Assembly: GCA_964577625.1 (NCBI GenBank)
Contig: CAZNZP010000028.1
Span: 1-7,311 of the forward strand
DNA from: UBA5272 sp964577625
GTDB taxonomy: Bacteria; Patescibacteriota; Minisyncoccia; Phycocordibacterales; UBA5272
DNA: 7,311 nt
Direction of reading: 5' to 3'
Of this stretch, positions 1-6,385 are shown piece after piece. How positions within the stretch are numbered: the first letter of the stretch is position 1; each line of letters begins with the position of its first letter. The notes under the pieces were generated by a model. The model searched no databases. It saw only the letters and a list, made by a program, of their open reading frames with translations, and was not told the DNA's origin. Position numbers and translations under genes: made by a program.

Positions 1-2
1 TG

Positions 3-944
3 TTTGGAGCAGAAGGTGTTGTAAAAGAAATAAATCCAGTTTTATATTATAAAGTTCCAAAAGCCAACGCTGAATTTAATAAAAAAATTAATCCAGTAAC
101 TGTGATTATCAAAACTGCCCCAGTGAGTATTAATGTGAAAAATCTAAGAGAGGTTCATCAAAATCATGAAGTCACATTTGATATCACTGTCAGAAATAAT
201 ACCAGAAACAGAATTAATGATTTGATAGTTTCAGCTAGAAATCCGAATGACTTTGTTTACCTTTCTTCATCTTTAGATCTGAAAGATAATTCTCCATCTT
301 GGGTGATAGGGGATTTGAATGGAAACTCTGAGAAGACTTTGACTATGAAAGGTAAGTTGATAGGAAATATAGGAACTTCTCCAGTCTTTACTTTTTTTAC
401 AGGTGTTTCAGATCCGGCAAAAACTAGCACAGCCACAGACACTCCAAACACTTTTGAAAATTATAATACATTAGATAATGTATATTCAAAAGTTGAAAAG
501 ACAATTTTGATTACAGGCCAATATTTAGACTTTGTAGTTAATCCAAATATTTCTGGAGAAAAAAATACAGTTAGTCCAGGAGAAACTTTGAATTTAGAGT
601 TGGATTATAAAAATAATTTAGCCTACTCAATTGATAAAGTTTATTTGACGGCTTTAATTTCTGGATCAGGGTTTGATTTTTTTGATGTTGATTCTCAAAA
701 TGCTCTTCTTTATCAAAACAACCAAAGTGTTGTATGGAGCGAGAATAGTAGTCCAGAATTTATGAGAATACCTGCTTTTGGTACAGGTAAAGTATATTTA
801 AGTATTTTTGTGAATAATGAAGCAAAAGCTGGTGATGAGGTTCGGGTCGTTTTAAAAGCTAGAGGAGAAAGAAATTATGAGCAGGATGTCTCTAATGATC
901 AAGACGATTCTTTTGAGAAGGTTTGGAGAGTTATTCCTAACTAA
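3..944 (+). CDS. Surface/secreted protein with two beta-sandwich repeats, 5'-truncated by window edge
   Basis: The frame is open to the left edge, so the gene starts outside the window; the GTG at 102 is an internal valine, not a start. The 313 visible residues end at TAA 942-944. Two related segments can be seen, roughly residues 39-140 and 176-290 of the fragment. Each begins with a motif like 'HEVTFDITVRNN' or 'GETLNLELDYKNN', followed by alternating hydrophobic strands, a central Trp and a final strand-rich half. This resembles the Ig-like DUF11/CARDB class of extracellular repeats. The fragment has no cysteine and no hydrophobic C-terminal anchor, so any signal or membrane anchor must lie upstream. 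Composition is rich in Asn, Ser, Thr and Asp, as in cell-surface proteins. The precise family and role are not recognised; cell-surface location is inference. The next gene has its own promoter. Confidence 0.7.
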   Translation, partial: FGAEGVVKEINPVLYYKVPKANAEFNKKINPVTVIIKTAPVSINVKNLREVHQNHEVTFDITVRNNTRNRINDLIVSARNPNDFVYLSSSLDLKDNSPSWVIGDLNGNSEKTLTMKGKLIGNIGTSPVFTFFTGVSDPAKTSTATDTPNTFENYNTLDNVYSKVEKTILITGQYLDFVVNPNISGEKNTVSPGETLNLELDYKNNLAYSIDKVYLTALISGSGFDFFDVDSQNALLYQNNQSVVWSENSSPEFMRIPAFGTGKVYLSIFVNNEAKAGDEVRVVLKARGERNYEQDVSNDQDDSFEKVWRVIPN

Positions 945-973
945 TTTCAACAAATTCTACTTTAACATTGGTA

Positions 974-1002
974 TTTAGATTTAAAGCTCATCGTGATATA
1001 AT
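974..1002 (+). promoter_or_regulatory. Sigma-70-type promoter with extended -10, upstream of the permease-metG operon
   Basis: A perfect TATAAT lies at 997-1002, preceded by the extended -10 dinucleotide TG at 994-995. A -35-like TTTAGA (4 of 6 matches) lies at 974-979, giving a 17-base spacer. Transcription would start near 1009, leaving a leader of about 22 bases before the ATG at 1032. The 13 bases ATCGTGATATAAT at 990-1002 recur exactly at 5849-5861 in front of ssb. Consensus matching only; no expression data. Confidence 0.7.
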
Positions 1003-1031
1003 CAGCTTATTAAAAGCTAATTTTGAACTAT

Positions 1032-2075
1032 ATGCCAATAAATAAAATAGAAATAACCGATAAAACCATCTTAAAAACAATTTTTTGGGTCCTACTTTTT
1101 GTGGCCTTATTTTACTTTAAAGCCATAGTTTTAGTATTATTTTTCTCAGTACTTTTGGCTTCTATTGTAAATAGATTTGCTTCAGTTTTGAAAAAGATAA
1201 AGATTCCAAGAGTAGTTTCTATAGTTTTATTTTATTTGATTACTTTGGCTTCGGTAGTTTTGATTGGGTATTACTTTTTACCAGCAGGAGTAAAATATGC
1301 TGGATCAATTTTGGGTAGTTTGCCAGATCTTTTAAATTCTTTTAAAGCTTTTAGTCCTGTACCTTCAGCTTGGTATAGCGACTTCTTATCATATCTCACA
1401 AATTTCGTACAATCTATTGATGTGAATGAGTTATCAACTCAAATTAAAGATTGGATATTTAATGTCTCTGTCGCCAACTCCTCATCCTTTATTCTTACTT
1501 TAGTTTATATTTTTGTGACAGTAGTAGTATCTTTTTATATTACACTTTCTGAAAATGGAGTTCAAAATTTTATTAGAATTGTTACCCCTAAAAAATATGA
1601 AGACTACGCAATAGCTCTTTTTGATAGAGTGGATAGGAAAATGTCTAGTTGGTTTTTGGGTCAAATTGTCGTAGCTTTCATAGTGGCTTTGACTATATAT
1701 ATAGTACTTCTTGCTTTCAAAATACCTTTCGCTTTACCTATAGCTGTTTTAGCGGGTATCTTTGAGCTCTTGCCATTACTCGGTACTGTCTTAGCTTCCG
1801 TACCGGCTTTATTCTTTGCTTGGAATATGGGTGGAATTTCTTTAGCAATTTTAATCCTTGTAGCTTTCTTCTTAATCTCTCAACTCTCCTCTTACTTCTT
1901 CTACCCAAAAATAGTTGGAAAGTTTATCAATATGCCGACAGTAATTATTATTATCGCTATCTTTGCGGGAGCAGAAATTGGAGGTTTTTGGGGAGCTTTG
2001 GTAGCTATTCCTCTCACCACAATTATTATGGAAATATTGGCTGATTTTAATGAATTAAAAAAGTTAGAGATTTAA
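1032..2075 (+). CDS. AI-2E family transporter (PerM/YdiK-type membrane protein)
   Basis: This is a polytopic inner-membrane protein of the AI-2E/UPF0118 permease family. Some members export small molecules or act as ion antiporters, but the substrate here cannot be told. From the ATG at 1032 it has 347 residues, the usual family length. An N-terminal membrane hairpin (about 16-45) and a third segment (about 60-82) precede a soluble amphipathic stretch. Further helices lie from about 150 to the C-terminus, giving seven or eight in all. Family marks are 'GIFELLPLLGTVLASVPA' and the C-terminal 'YPKIVGKFINMP' followed by a Gly-rich helix ending 'GALVAIPL'. A TTG at 1023 would add three residues; I chose ATG 1032 because it gives a sensible leader after the promoter and resembles neighbouring starts. 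It is the first gene of the likely operon with metG. There is no Shine-Dalgarno. Confidence 0.9.
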   Translation: MPINKIEITDKTILKTIFWVLLFVALFYFKAIVLVLFFSVLLASIVNRFASVLKKIKIPRVVSIVLFYLITLASVVLIGYYFLPAGVKYAGSILGSLPDLLNSFKAFSPVPSAWYSDFLSYLTNFVQSIDVNELSTQIKDWIFNVSVANSSSFILTLVYIFVTVVVSFYITLSENGVQNFIRIVTPKKYEDYAIALFDRVDRKMSSWFLGQIVVAFIVALTIYIVLLAFKIPFALPIAVLAGIFELLPLLGTVLASVPALFFAWNMGGISLAILILVAFFLISQLSSYFFYPKIVGKFINMPTVIIIIAIFAGAEIGGFWGALVAIPLTTIIMEILADFNELKKLEI

Positions 2076-2091
2076 AAACAAAAACAAAAAC
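2074..2091 (+). repeat. Short tandem repeat (AAAAAC)x3 between permease and metG
   Basis: Three exact copies of the hexamer AAAAAC run from the permease stop codon into an A-only run that abuts the metG ATG at 2098. The whole 22-base gap contains only A and C. It may be an unstructured A-rich ribosome entry region. A homopolymer-rich hexamer repeat can also change length by slippage, which would alter the leader but not the reading frame. Function is inference. Confidence 0.8.
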
Positions 2092-2097
2092 AAAAAA

Positions 2098-3600
2098 ATG
2101 GAAAAAGAAAATTTTTATATCACCACTACTTTACCTTATGTGAATGCGTCTCCACATATTGGTTTTGCTATGGAAATAATCAGAGCTGATGTGATAGCGA
2201 GATACAAAAGACATCTTGATTATAATGTGTTTTTTAATACTGGTACAGATGAGCATGGACAAAAACTTTTTGAAGCAGCTAAAGCCGAAAATATTTCTCC
2301 ACAAGAATACGTCGATAAAAACTTTTTAAGCTTTTTAAATTTAATAGAAGCTTTAAATATTTCCAGCGATACTTTTATACGTACCACAGAAGATAGACAC
2401 ATAAAAGCCGCTCAAGAAATTTGGAAAAGGTGTGAAGCTAATGGTTATATTTATAAGAAGAATTATGAGATGAAATATTGTGTCGGCTGTGAATCTGAAA
2501 AACAAAATTCAGAATTAGATGAGAATGGAAAATGCCTTGAGCATCCAAATAGAGAATTAGAGATTCGGGAAGAGGAGAATTATTTTTTTGCTTTTTCTAA
2601 ATTACAAGATAAACTTTTAAATTTTTATAATGAAAACCCAGATTTTGTAATTCCAGATTTTAGATTTACTGAGATTCGGAATTTTGTTGAAAAAGGTCTA
2701 CAAGATTTTTCTATCTCTCGTCTTAAGACGAAAATGGAGTGGGGTATACCCGTACCAGGAGATGATGAACATGTGATGTATGTCTGGTTTGATGCTCTCT
2801 CTAACTATATTTCTACTCTAGATTGGCCAAAAGAAACAGGTTCAAATTTTGAAAAGTTTTGGCTCCAAAAAGGAAGTGAGAAAAGAGAAGTGGTTCAATA
2901 TTGTGGTAAAGACAATCTTCGTTATCAAGCTGCTACTTGGCAAGCTATGCTTTTAGCGGCTGATATTCCAAATTCTACAAATATTATTATCGATGGCTTT
3001 ATAATTTCTGGAGGACAAAAGATGAGTAAAAGTCTTGGTAATGTGATTAGTCCTTATGAAGTGATAGAAAACTATAAAAGTGTCACAGATTATCCGGAAG
3101 AAGTTTTGAGGTTTGTTCTCACTCATGAAGTAGCCAATTTTGAAGACGGAGATATTACTCATGAATCTATTAAAAATGCTTATATCACTTTTCTCCAAAA
3201 TGGTCTCGGTAATCAAGTGAGTCGTATAATGAAACTTTCTAATCAGTATTTAGAAAAAGAAGATGTGAGTGAAGTTTTAGAAAAAATGAGTGAAGTTTCT
3301 TTTGCAAAAGAGTATGAAGAATTTTTAGAATCTTTCAAATTAAATGAAGCTATTCACTTTGTAACGAGAGAACAGAAAAAACTAGACGAATATATTCAAG
3401 AGACCGCTCCATTTAAACTTTTAAAAAGTGAAGTAGATGCAGAAAAAGAAAATGGTAAAAATATTTTAAAAAATTGCTTAAAAGAGCTTTTGATTATTGC
3501 TTACCATTTAAACTTTTTTATGCCAAAGACCTCAGAGCATATTTTTGAATTAGTAAAAGAAAATCAGATGCCAGAAAAGCCGCTTTTTGCTAGAATGTAA
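2098..3600 (+). CDS. metG: Methionyl-tRNA synthetase
   Basis: Class I aminoacyl-tRNA synthetase that charges tRNA-Met in the cytoplasm for translation. The Rossmann catalytic domain carries the HIGH-type motif 'PHIGF' at residues 19-23 and a perfect KMSKS at 308-312. The inserted connective domain has one zinc knuckle with ligands C128, C131, C146 and H149, the arrangement of the Thermus/Bacillus-type MetRS. A helical anticodon-binding domain follows from about residue 365. At 500 residues the protein stops after this domain and lacks the C-terminal Trbp111-like tRNA-binding/dimerisation domain found in longer bacterial enzymes. The ATG at 2098 places the catalytic motifs at normal distances from the N-terminus. 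It lies 22 bases after the permease and 2 bases before the HD-domain gene, so it is cotranscribed. No Shine-Dalgarno is visible, only an A/C run. Confidence 0.97.
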   Translation: MEKENFYITTTLPYVNASPHIGFAMEIIRADVIARYKRHLDYNVFFNTGTDEHGQKLFEAAKAENISPQEYVDKNFLSFLNLIEALNISSDTFIRTTEDRHIKAAQEIWKRCEANGYIYKKNYEMKYCVGCESEKQNSELDENGKCLEHPNRELEIREEENYFFAFSKLQDKLLNFYNENPDFVIPDFRFTEIRNFVEKGLQDFSISRLKTKMEWGIPVPGDDEHVMYVWFDALSNYISTLDWPKETGSNFEKFWLQKGSEKREVVQYCGKDNLRYQAATWQAMLLAADIPNSTNIIIDGFIISGGQKMSKSLGNVISPYEVIENYKSVTDYPEEVLRFVLTHEVANFEDGDITHESIKNAYITFLQNGLGNQVSRIMKLSNQYLEKEDVSEVLEKMSEVSFAKEYEEFLESFKLNEAIHFVTREQKKLDEYIQETAPFKLLKSEVDAEKENGKNILKNCLKELLIIAYHLNFFMPKTSEHIFELVKENQMPEKPLFARM

Positions 3601-3602
3601 TT

Positions 3603-4235
3603 ATGGAAGTAAAAAAAGAACATGTAGATAAAGTTTTAGACTTGGCTAAACTTTCATTAGCTTTTGCAAAAGTAAATAGAGTCACTCATCATGAAGATGG
3701 TGTACGTAATGAATCTGACACAGACCATTCTTTTATGCTTTCAATTATAGCTTCTTCTCTTGCTGACACTTTTTACAAAAATAGATTAGATATAGGTTTA
3801 ATCTCACAGTTCGCCATTCTTCATGATTTGGTAGAAGTTTACGCAGGTGATACAGATACATTTTTAAATAACGATGAGCAATCTAGAAAAGAAAAAAACA
3901 ATAGAGAAATGGAAGCTTTGCAAAAAATTGGCACAGAGTTTGATCGGGAGTTTCCTTGGGCACATAGGATGATTACAGAATATGAGACTCAAAGCTCTAA
4001 GGAATCCAGATTCGTAAAATTGATAGATAAAATGCTCCCTGAGCTTACTCATATATTAAATAATTTTTCATATATAAATGGGAGCGGAATGGGTAAAGAC
4101 TATTTTTATAATTTTATAAAAGATAAAAAAGACTTTCTTTGTGAAAAATACACAGATGAATTTCCAGAAATTCTTTTTTTGTATGAATTTATTGTCCAAA
4201 AAATGTTTGATTGTTATGAAATTAAAAATAAATAA
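3603..4235 (+). CDS. HD-domain phosphohydrolase, YfbR/HDDC2-like 5'-deoxynucleotidase
   Basis: This 210-residue soluble protein belongs to the HD superfamily. Likely metal ligands are visible in order: H42 in 'ESDTDHS', H74-D75 in 'AILHDLVEVYAGD' and D142 in 'RFVKLIDKMLPEL'. E78, shortly after the HD pair, matches the catalytic Glu of YfbR-type enzymes. That family dephosphorylates deoxynucleoside 5'-monophosphates, which would put this protein in nucleotide salvage or pool control. The HD core occupies about residues 10-150, and a helical C-terminal part of about 60 residues looks lineage-specific. The start ATG lies 2 bases after the metG stop and the stop lies 2 bases before tatD, so translation is probably coupled. 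The HD fold and metal site are clear; substrate is inferred from family resemblance and could be another nucleotide. Confidence 0.85.
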   Translation: MEVKKEHVDKVLDLAKLSLAFAKVNRVTHHEDGVRNESDTDHSFMLSIIASSLADTFYKNRLDIGLISQFAILHDLVEVYAGDTDTFLNNDEQSRKEKNNREMEALQKIGTEFDREFPWAHRMITEYETQSSKESRFVKLIDKMLPELTHILNNFSYINGSGMGKDYFYNFIKDKKDFLCEKYTDEFPEILFLYEFIVQKMFDCYEIKNK

Positions 4236-4237
4236 AT

Positions 4238-5095
4238 ATGTTTGAATTAGACAAAATAGAATATATAGATATTCATTCCCATTTAAATTTTAAAGATTAT
4301 AAGGAAAATCTTTTGGGAGTTTTAGAGAGAATGAGAGAAAACAAAGTGGGGACTATTTGTATTGGGACGAGTCTAGAAGAAAGTCGGGATGCGAGAAAGC
4401 TGGCCGAAGAAAATGAAAATGTTTTATATAGTATTGCTCTTCATCCACATGACAATTTAGAAGAATTTAATTTTGCTTTTGAAAATCAAGAAAAATATTT
4501 TACTGAATTAAAGGAAATCTTTAAAAGTGAAAAGTGTGTGACGGTAGGGGAGTGTGGGCTAGATTATTTTTATATCTATAAAGAATTAGAAGGTGAGGAA
4601 TTAGGGAAAGAAAAAAATAAACAAAAAGAACTCTTTCGTAGACATATTGAACTCGCTTTAGAACTTGATCTACCCCTTATGCTTCATATTCGTCCAAGTG
4701 AGATAAATGGAAATAGGGAAGACGCTTATTTGGACGCGGTAGAAATTTTGAAAGAATATCAAGTGAAAGGTAATTTTCATTTCTTTACTTCCACCAAAAA
4801 AGTTTTAGAGGCAATTTTAAAAAGGCTTCCAAATTTCTCTATTTCCATTCCAGCAGTTTGCACTTTTACGGATGAATATGATGAGATGATCAGAGCTATA
4901 CCAGAAGACAAAATTCATATTGAAACAGATTCTCCTTTTGTACTTCCTAAAAATAGAAGAAAAGAAGCTAAACAAAATGAGCCAAGTTTTGTCATAGATG
5001 TCTTTGAAAAAGTTTGTGAAATAAGAAATATTGAAAATAAAGAAGAGTTTAAAGAGGTTTTAAAAGATAATTTTAAAAGGATGTTTTTGAAATAA
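4238..5095 (+). CDS. tatD: TatD family metal-dependent hydrolase/DNase
   Basis: A 285-residue TIM-barrel hydrolase of the amidohydrolase superfamily. Bacterial TatD proteins are metal-dependent 3'-5' exonucleases linked to DNA repair and DNA breakdown. The expected metal ligands are all visible: H13 and H15 in 'IDIHSHLN', E105 in 'GECGLDY', H150 in 'LPLMLHIR', H181 in 'GNFHFF' and D231 in 'ETDSPF'. 'IALHPHD' and a late 'NEP' motif are further family marks. The fifth strand reads HFFTS where most TatD proteins have HCFSG, a mild divergence that keeps the metal His. About 12 residues after the Glu motif form a charged Lys/Glu loop. It is the last gene of the permease-metG-HD-tatD unit. metG beside tatD is a recurring bacterial arrangement (for example metS-yabD in Bacillus). 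No convincing terminator follows. Confidence 0.93.
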   Translation: MFELDKIEYIDIHSHLNFKDYKENLLGVLERMRENKVGTICIGTSLEESRDARKLAEENENVLYSIALHPHDNLEEFNFAFENQEKYFTELKEIFKSEKCVTVGECGLDYFYIYKELEGEELGKEKNKQKELFRRHIELALELDLPLMLHIRPSEINGNREDAYLDAVEILKEYQVKGNFHFFTSTKKVLEAILKRLPNFSISIPAVCTFTDEYDEMIRAIPEDKIHIETDSPFVLPKNRRKEAKQNEPSFVIDVFEKVCEIRNIENKEEFKEVLKDNFKRMFLK

Positions 5096-5123
5096 AAACT
5101 TTATTTTTCGTCCAAGTTTCTAT

Positions 5124-5152
5124 TTGAAAAAAGGGTTGGTTTGTGTTATTAT
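5124..5152 (+). promoter_or_regulatory. Strong sigma-70-type promoter for rpsF
   Basis: The -35 box TTGAAA lies at 5124-5129 (5 of 6 matches). A 17-base spacer separates it from the -10 box TATTAT at 5147-5152 (5 of 6), with an extended -10 TG at 5144-5145. This is the best promoter match in the window, fitting a highly expressed ribosomal protein gene. Transcription should start near 5159, giving a leader of about 90 bases that contains the GC-rich element. Confidence 0.75.
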
Positions 5153-5180
5153 ACGAACCTTATTAGTTATTTAAAAACAA

Positions 5181-5243
5181 ATCCGCCTACGCCAGCCGCT
5201 TTTGCATAAAGCTACAGCGAGCCAAGGGCTACGGCGTGACAAG
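5181..5243 (+). repeat. GC-rich structured element in the rpsF leader (probable dispersed repeat or S6:S18 leader)
   Basis: 36 of the 58 bases at 5183-5240 are G or C, in sharp contrast with the AT-rich surroundings. Two 16-base copies, GCTACAGCGAGCCAAG at 5211-5226 and GCTACGGCGTGACAAG at 5228-5243, match at 13 positions with period 17. The element can fold: 5190-5193 pairs with 5233-5236 and 5194-5197 with 5227-5230 (two-base bulge), enclosing a hairpin of 5198-5202 with 5208-5212 and loop TGCAT. It ends 7 bases before the rpsF ATG, and its last bases create an in-frame GTG at 5236. It may be a short GC-rich intergenic repeat of the type common in CPR genomes, or a lineage form of the S6:S18-binding leader, which carries a CCG (here 5196-5198). 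The sequence alone does not decide. Confidence 0.6.
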
Positions 5244-5250
5244 TAAAAAT

Positions 5251-5811
5251 ATGAATGAAAATGAAACCGTGATACTAGACGAAAAAGAAATTTATGAAAT
5301 CTCATTTATTTTCGACAATCGTTTAGAAGAGAGTAAGGCAGTTGAAAAACTAGAAGCTCTCAAAAAAGATATCGCTTCTCTAGAAGGAAGCTTCATTTCA
5401 GAAGAAACTCCATACATGCGTGAGCTCTCTTATGAGATGACTAGAGTGGTGAATAATGTGAACGTTAAATTTTCGGAGGGATATTTTGGTTGGGTCAAAT
5501 TTGAACTTTTACCAGAAAATCTTGAAGAGATTGATAAGAAGCTCAAGCTTGATGAAGAAGTCGTAAGATTTCTCATTATAAAAACAAATAAAGAGAATGA
5601 TGTCTTTACTAAAGAAATTCCTGTGATGAAAGCAGATCCAGCAATTTCTGTTTCTCCTAGAGATGGAGAAGCGGAAAGTGGTGAGGGAAATGTAGACACT
5701 ACAGTTGAAGACAATATAGAAGAAAATTTAGATGAAGAGACTAAGGAAGAACTTAAAGCTGAGCTTGAAGATCTGGATAAAGTCGAAGTGTCTGAAGAAG
5801 ATGAAAACTAA
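5251..5811 (+). CDS. rpsF: Small ribosomal subunit protein bS6 with long acidic C-terminal tail
   Basis: bS6 is a 30S platform protein that binds 16S rRNA together with bS18, encoded two genes downstream. Residues 15-112 form the ferredoxin-like S6 domain, starting 'YEISFIFDNRLEE', with 'ELSYEM' at the usual 'QLAYPI' strand and ending 'EVVRFLIIKTNK'. A low-complexity acidic tail follows: 23 of residues 138-186 are Asp or Glu. At 186 residues it is clearly longer than typical bS6 (about 95-135). E. coli S6 also gains acidic residues, but by post-translational glutamate addition. I chose ATG 5251 over the in-frame GTG at 5236, because the GTG lies inside the GC-rich element and the ATG has the A-rich AAAAAT context shared with ssb. 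No Shine-Dalgarno is present. The assignment follows from the domain and from ssb and rpsR downstream. Confidence 0.92.
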   Translation: MNENETVILDEKEIYEISFIFDNRLEESKAVEKLEALKKDIASLEGSFISEETPYMRELSYEMTRVVNNVNVKFSEGYFGWVKFELLPENLEEIDKKLKLDEEVVRFLIIKTNKENDVFTKEIPVMKADPAISVSPRDGEAESGEGNVDTTVEDNIEENLDEETKEELKAELEDLDKVEVSEEDEN

Positions 5812-5833
5812 AAGTTCATTAAAAATTATTAAA

Positions 5834-5861
5834 TTTATAAAAAAGTGTATCGTGATATAAT
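5834..5861 (+). promoter_or_regulatory. Sigma-70-type promoter with extended -10, upstream of ssb-rpsR
   Basis: A perfect TATAAT lies at 5856-5861 with TG at 5853-5854. A -35-like TTTATA (4 of 6) lies at 5834-5839 with a 16-base spacer. The predicted start is near 5868, about 50 bases before ssb. Its core matches the permease promoter exactly over 13 bases. No GC-rich terminator is seen between rpsF and this promoter, so ssb-rpsR may be transcribed both from here and by read-through from rpsF. Confidence 0.7.
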
Positions 5862-5863
5862 TT

Positions 5864-5881
5864 ACTTATATTTATATAAGT
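5864..5881 (+). promoter_or_regulatory. Perfect palindrome at the expected ssb transcription start (possible operator)
   Basis: ACTTATA at 5864-5870 and TATAAGT at 5875-5881 form an exact 7-base inverted repeat around TTTA. It begins three bases after the -10 box and covers the predicted start site. This could be a repressor site or a weak hairpin at the transcript's 5' end. It is almost all A/T, so chance is a real possibility. Confidence 0.35.
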
Positions 5882-5918
5882 GTGGTAGGAATTAATTAAT
5901 TTAGCGTAAAATAAAAAT

Positions 5919-6374
5919 ATGTATTTAAATAAAGTAATGTTATACGGCAATCTTACAAGTGATCCAGATCTTCGTAGTATGCCTAATGGAAATAAAGTCG
6001 TATCTTTTGGATTAGCTACCAATAGATCTTATAAAGATGGTACTGGTGCTAGAAAAGATGTGGCAGAATTCCATAATATTGTAGCTTTTGGAAAATTAGC
6101 AGAAATTTTTGCTCAATGGCTCAAAAAAGGTAGACCAGTTTATGTAGAAGGTAGAATTCAAACCAGAAGCTGGGATGATGCGAATGGTGGGGGTAAAAAA
6201 TATAGAACTGAAATCGTAGCAGAAAACTTCCAATTTGGAGTTTCCGCTAATCGTGAAGGTGGAGATTATCAAGCGCCAGCATCAGGAGATGCTCCAGCGA
6301 TGAAAGAAGTGGAAGAGCTTGATACTATTGATTACGGAGATATGGATATCAATCCTGACGATATACCATTTTAG
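5919..6374 (+). CDS. ssb: Single-stranded DNA-binding protein
   Basis: SSB coats single-stranded DNA in replication, recombination and repair, and recruits partners through its C-terminal tip. Residues 1-107 form the OB fold: it opens 'MYLNKVMLYGNLTSDPDLR', followed by 'EFHNIVAFGKLAEIFAQWLKKG', 'VYVEGRIQTRSW' and a final strand ending 'AENFQFG'. Stacking positions matching E. coli W54, F60 and W88 are F51, F57 and W85. A flexible linker of about 30 residues leads to a canonical acidic tip, 'NPDDIPF'. At 151 residues it is a normal but compact SSB. The ATG at 5919 fits the first OB strand exactly. It lies between rpsF and rpsR, the classical order, but is 107 bases from rpsF with its own promoter. 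It is the only gene here ending in TAG. Confidence 0.97.
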   Translation: MYLNKVMLYGNLTSDPDLRSMPNGNKVVSFGLATNRSYKDGTGARKDVAEFHNIVAFGKLAEIFAQWLKKGRPVYVEGRIQTRSWDDANGGGKKYRTEIVAENFQFGVSANREGGDYQAPASGDAPAMKEVEELDTIDYGDMDINPDDIPF

Positions 6375-6385
6375 AATTAGAAATT

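Noticed and set aside
102..104. GTG at 102 as the start of the first gene
   Set aside because: The frame stays open upstream to the window edge with protein-like sequence, so this is an internal Val codon of a truncated gene.
257..451. Minus-strand open frames such as 257-451, 2220-2402, 2953-3216, 5430-5714 and 6826-7083
   Set aside because: All lie inside well-supported plus-strand genes, have no recognisable domains and look like shadows.
1023..1031. TTG start for the AI-2E-family permease
   Set aside because: It would leave only about 13 bases after the predicted transcription start and adds no conserved residues; ATG 1032 is simpler.
5090..5106. AAATAAA/TTTATTT hairpin overlapping the tatD stop as a terminator
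   Set aside because: All seven pairs are A-T and the loop is three bases; too weak to call as an intrinsic terminator.
5236..5250. Upstream in-frame GTG start for rpsF adding five residues
   Set aside because: The GTG is part of the GC-rich element (its second 16-mer copy and flank); ATG 5251 has the same AAAAAT context as ssb and fits the bS6 N-terminus.
5819..6022. Minus-strand open frame over the rpsF-ssb intergenic region
   Set aside because: Half of it is antisense to the conserved OB fold of ssb and the rest is AT-rich promoter sequence; no domain is recognisable.
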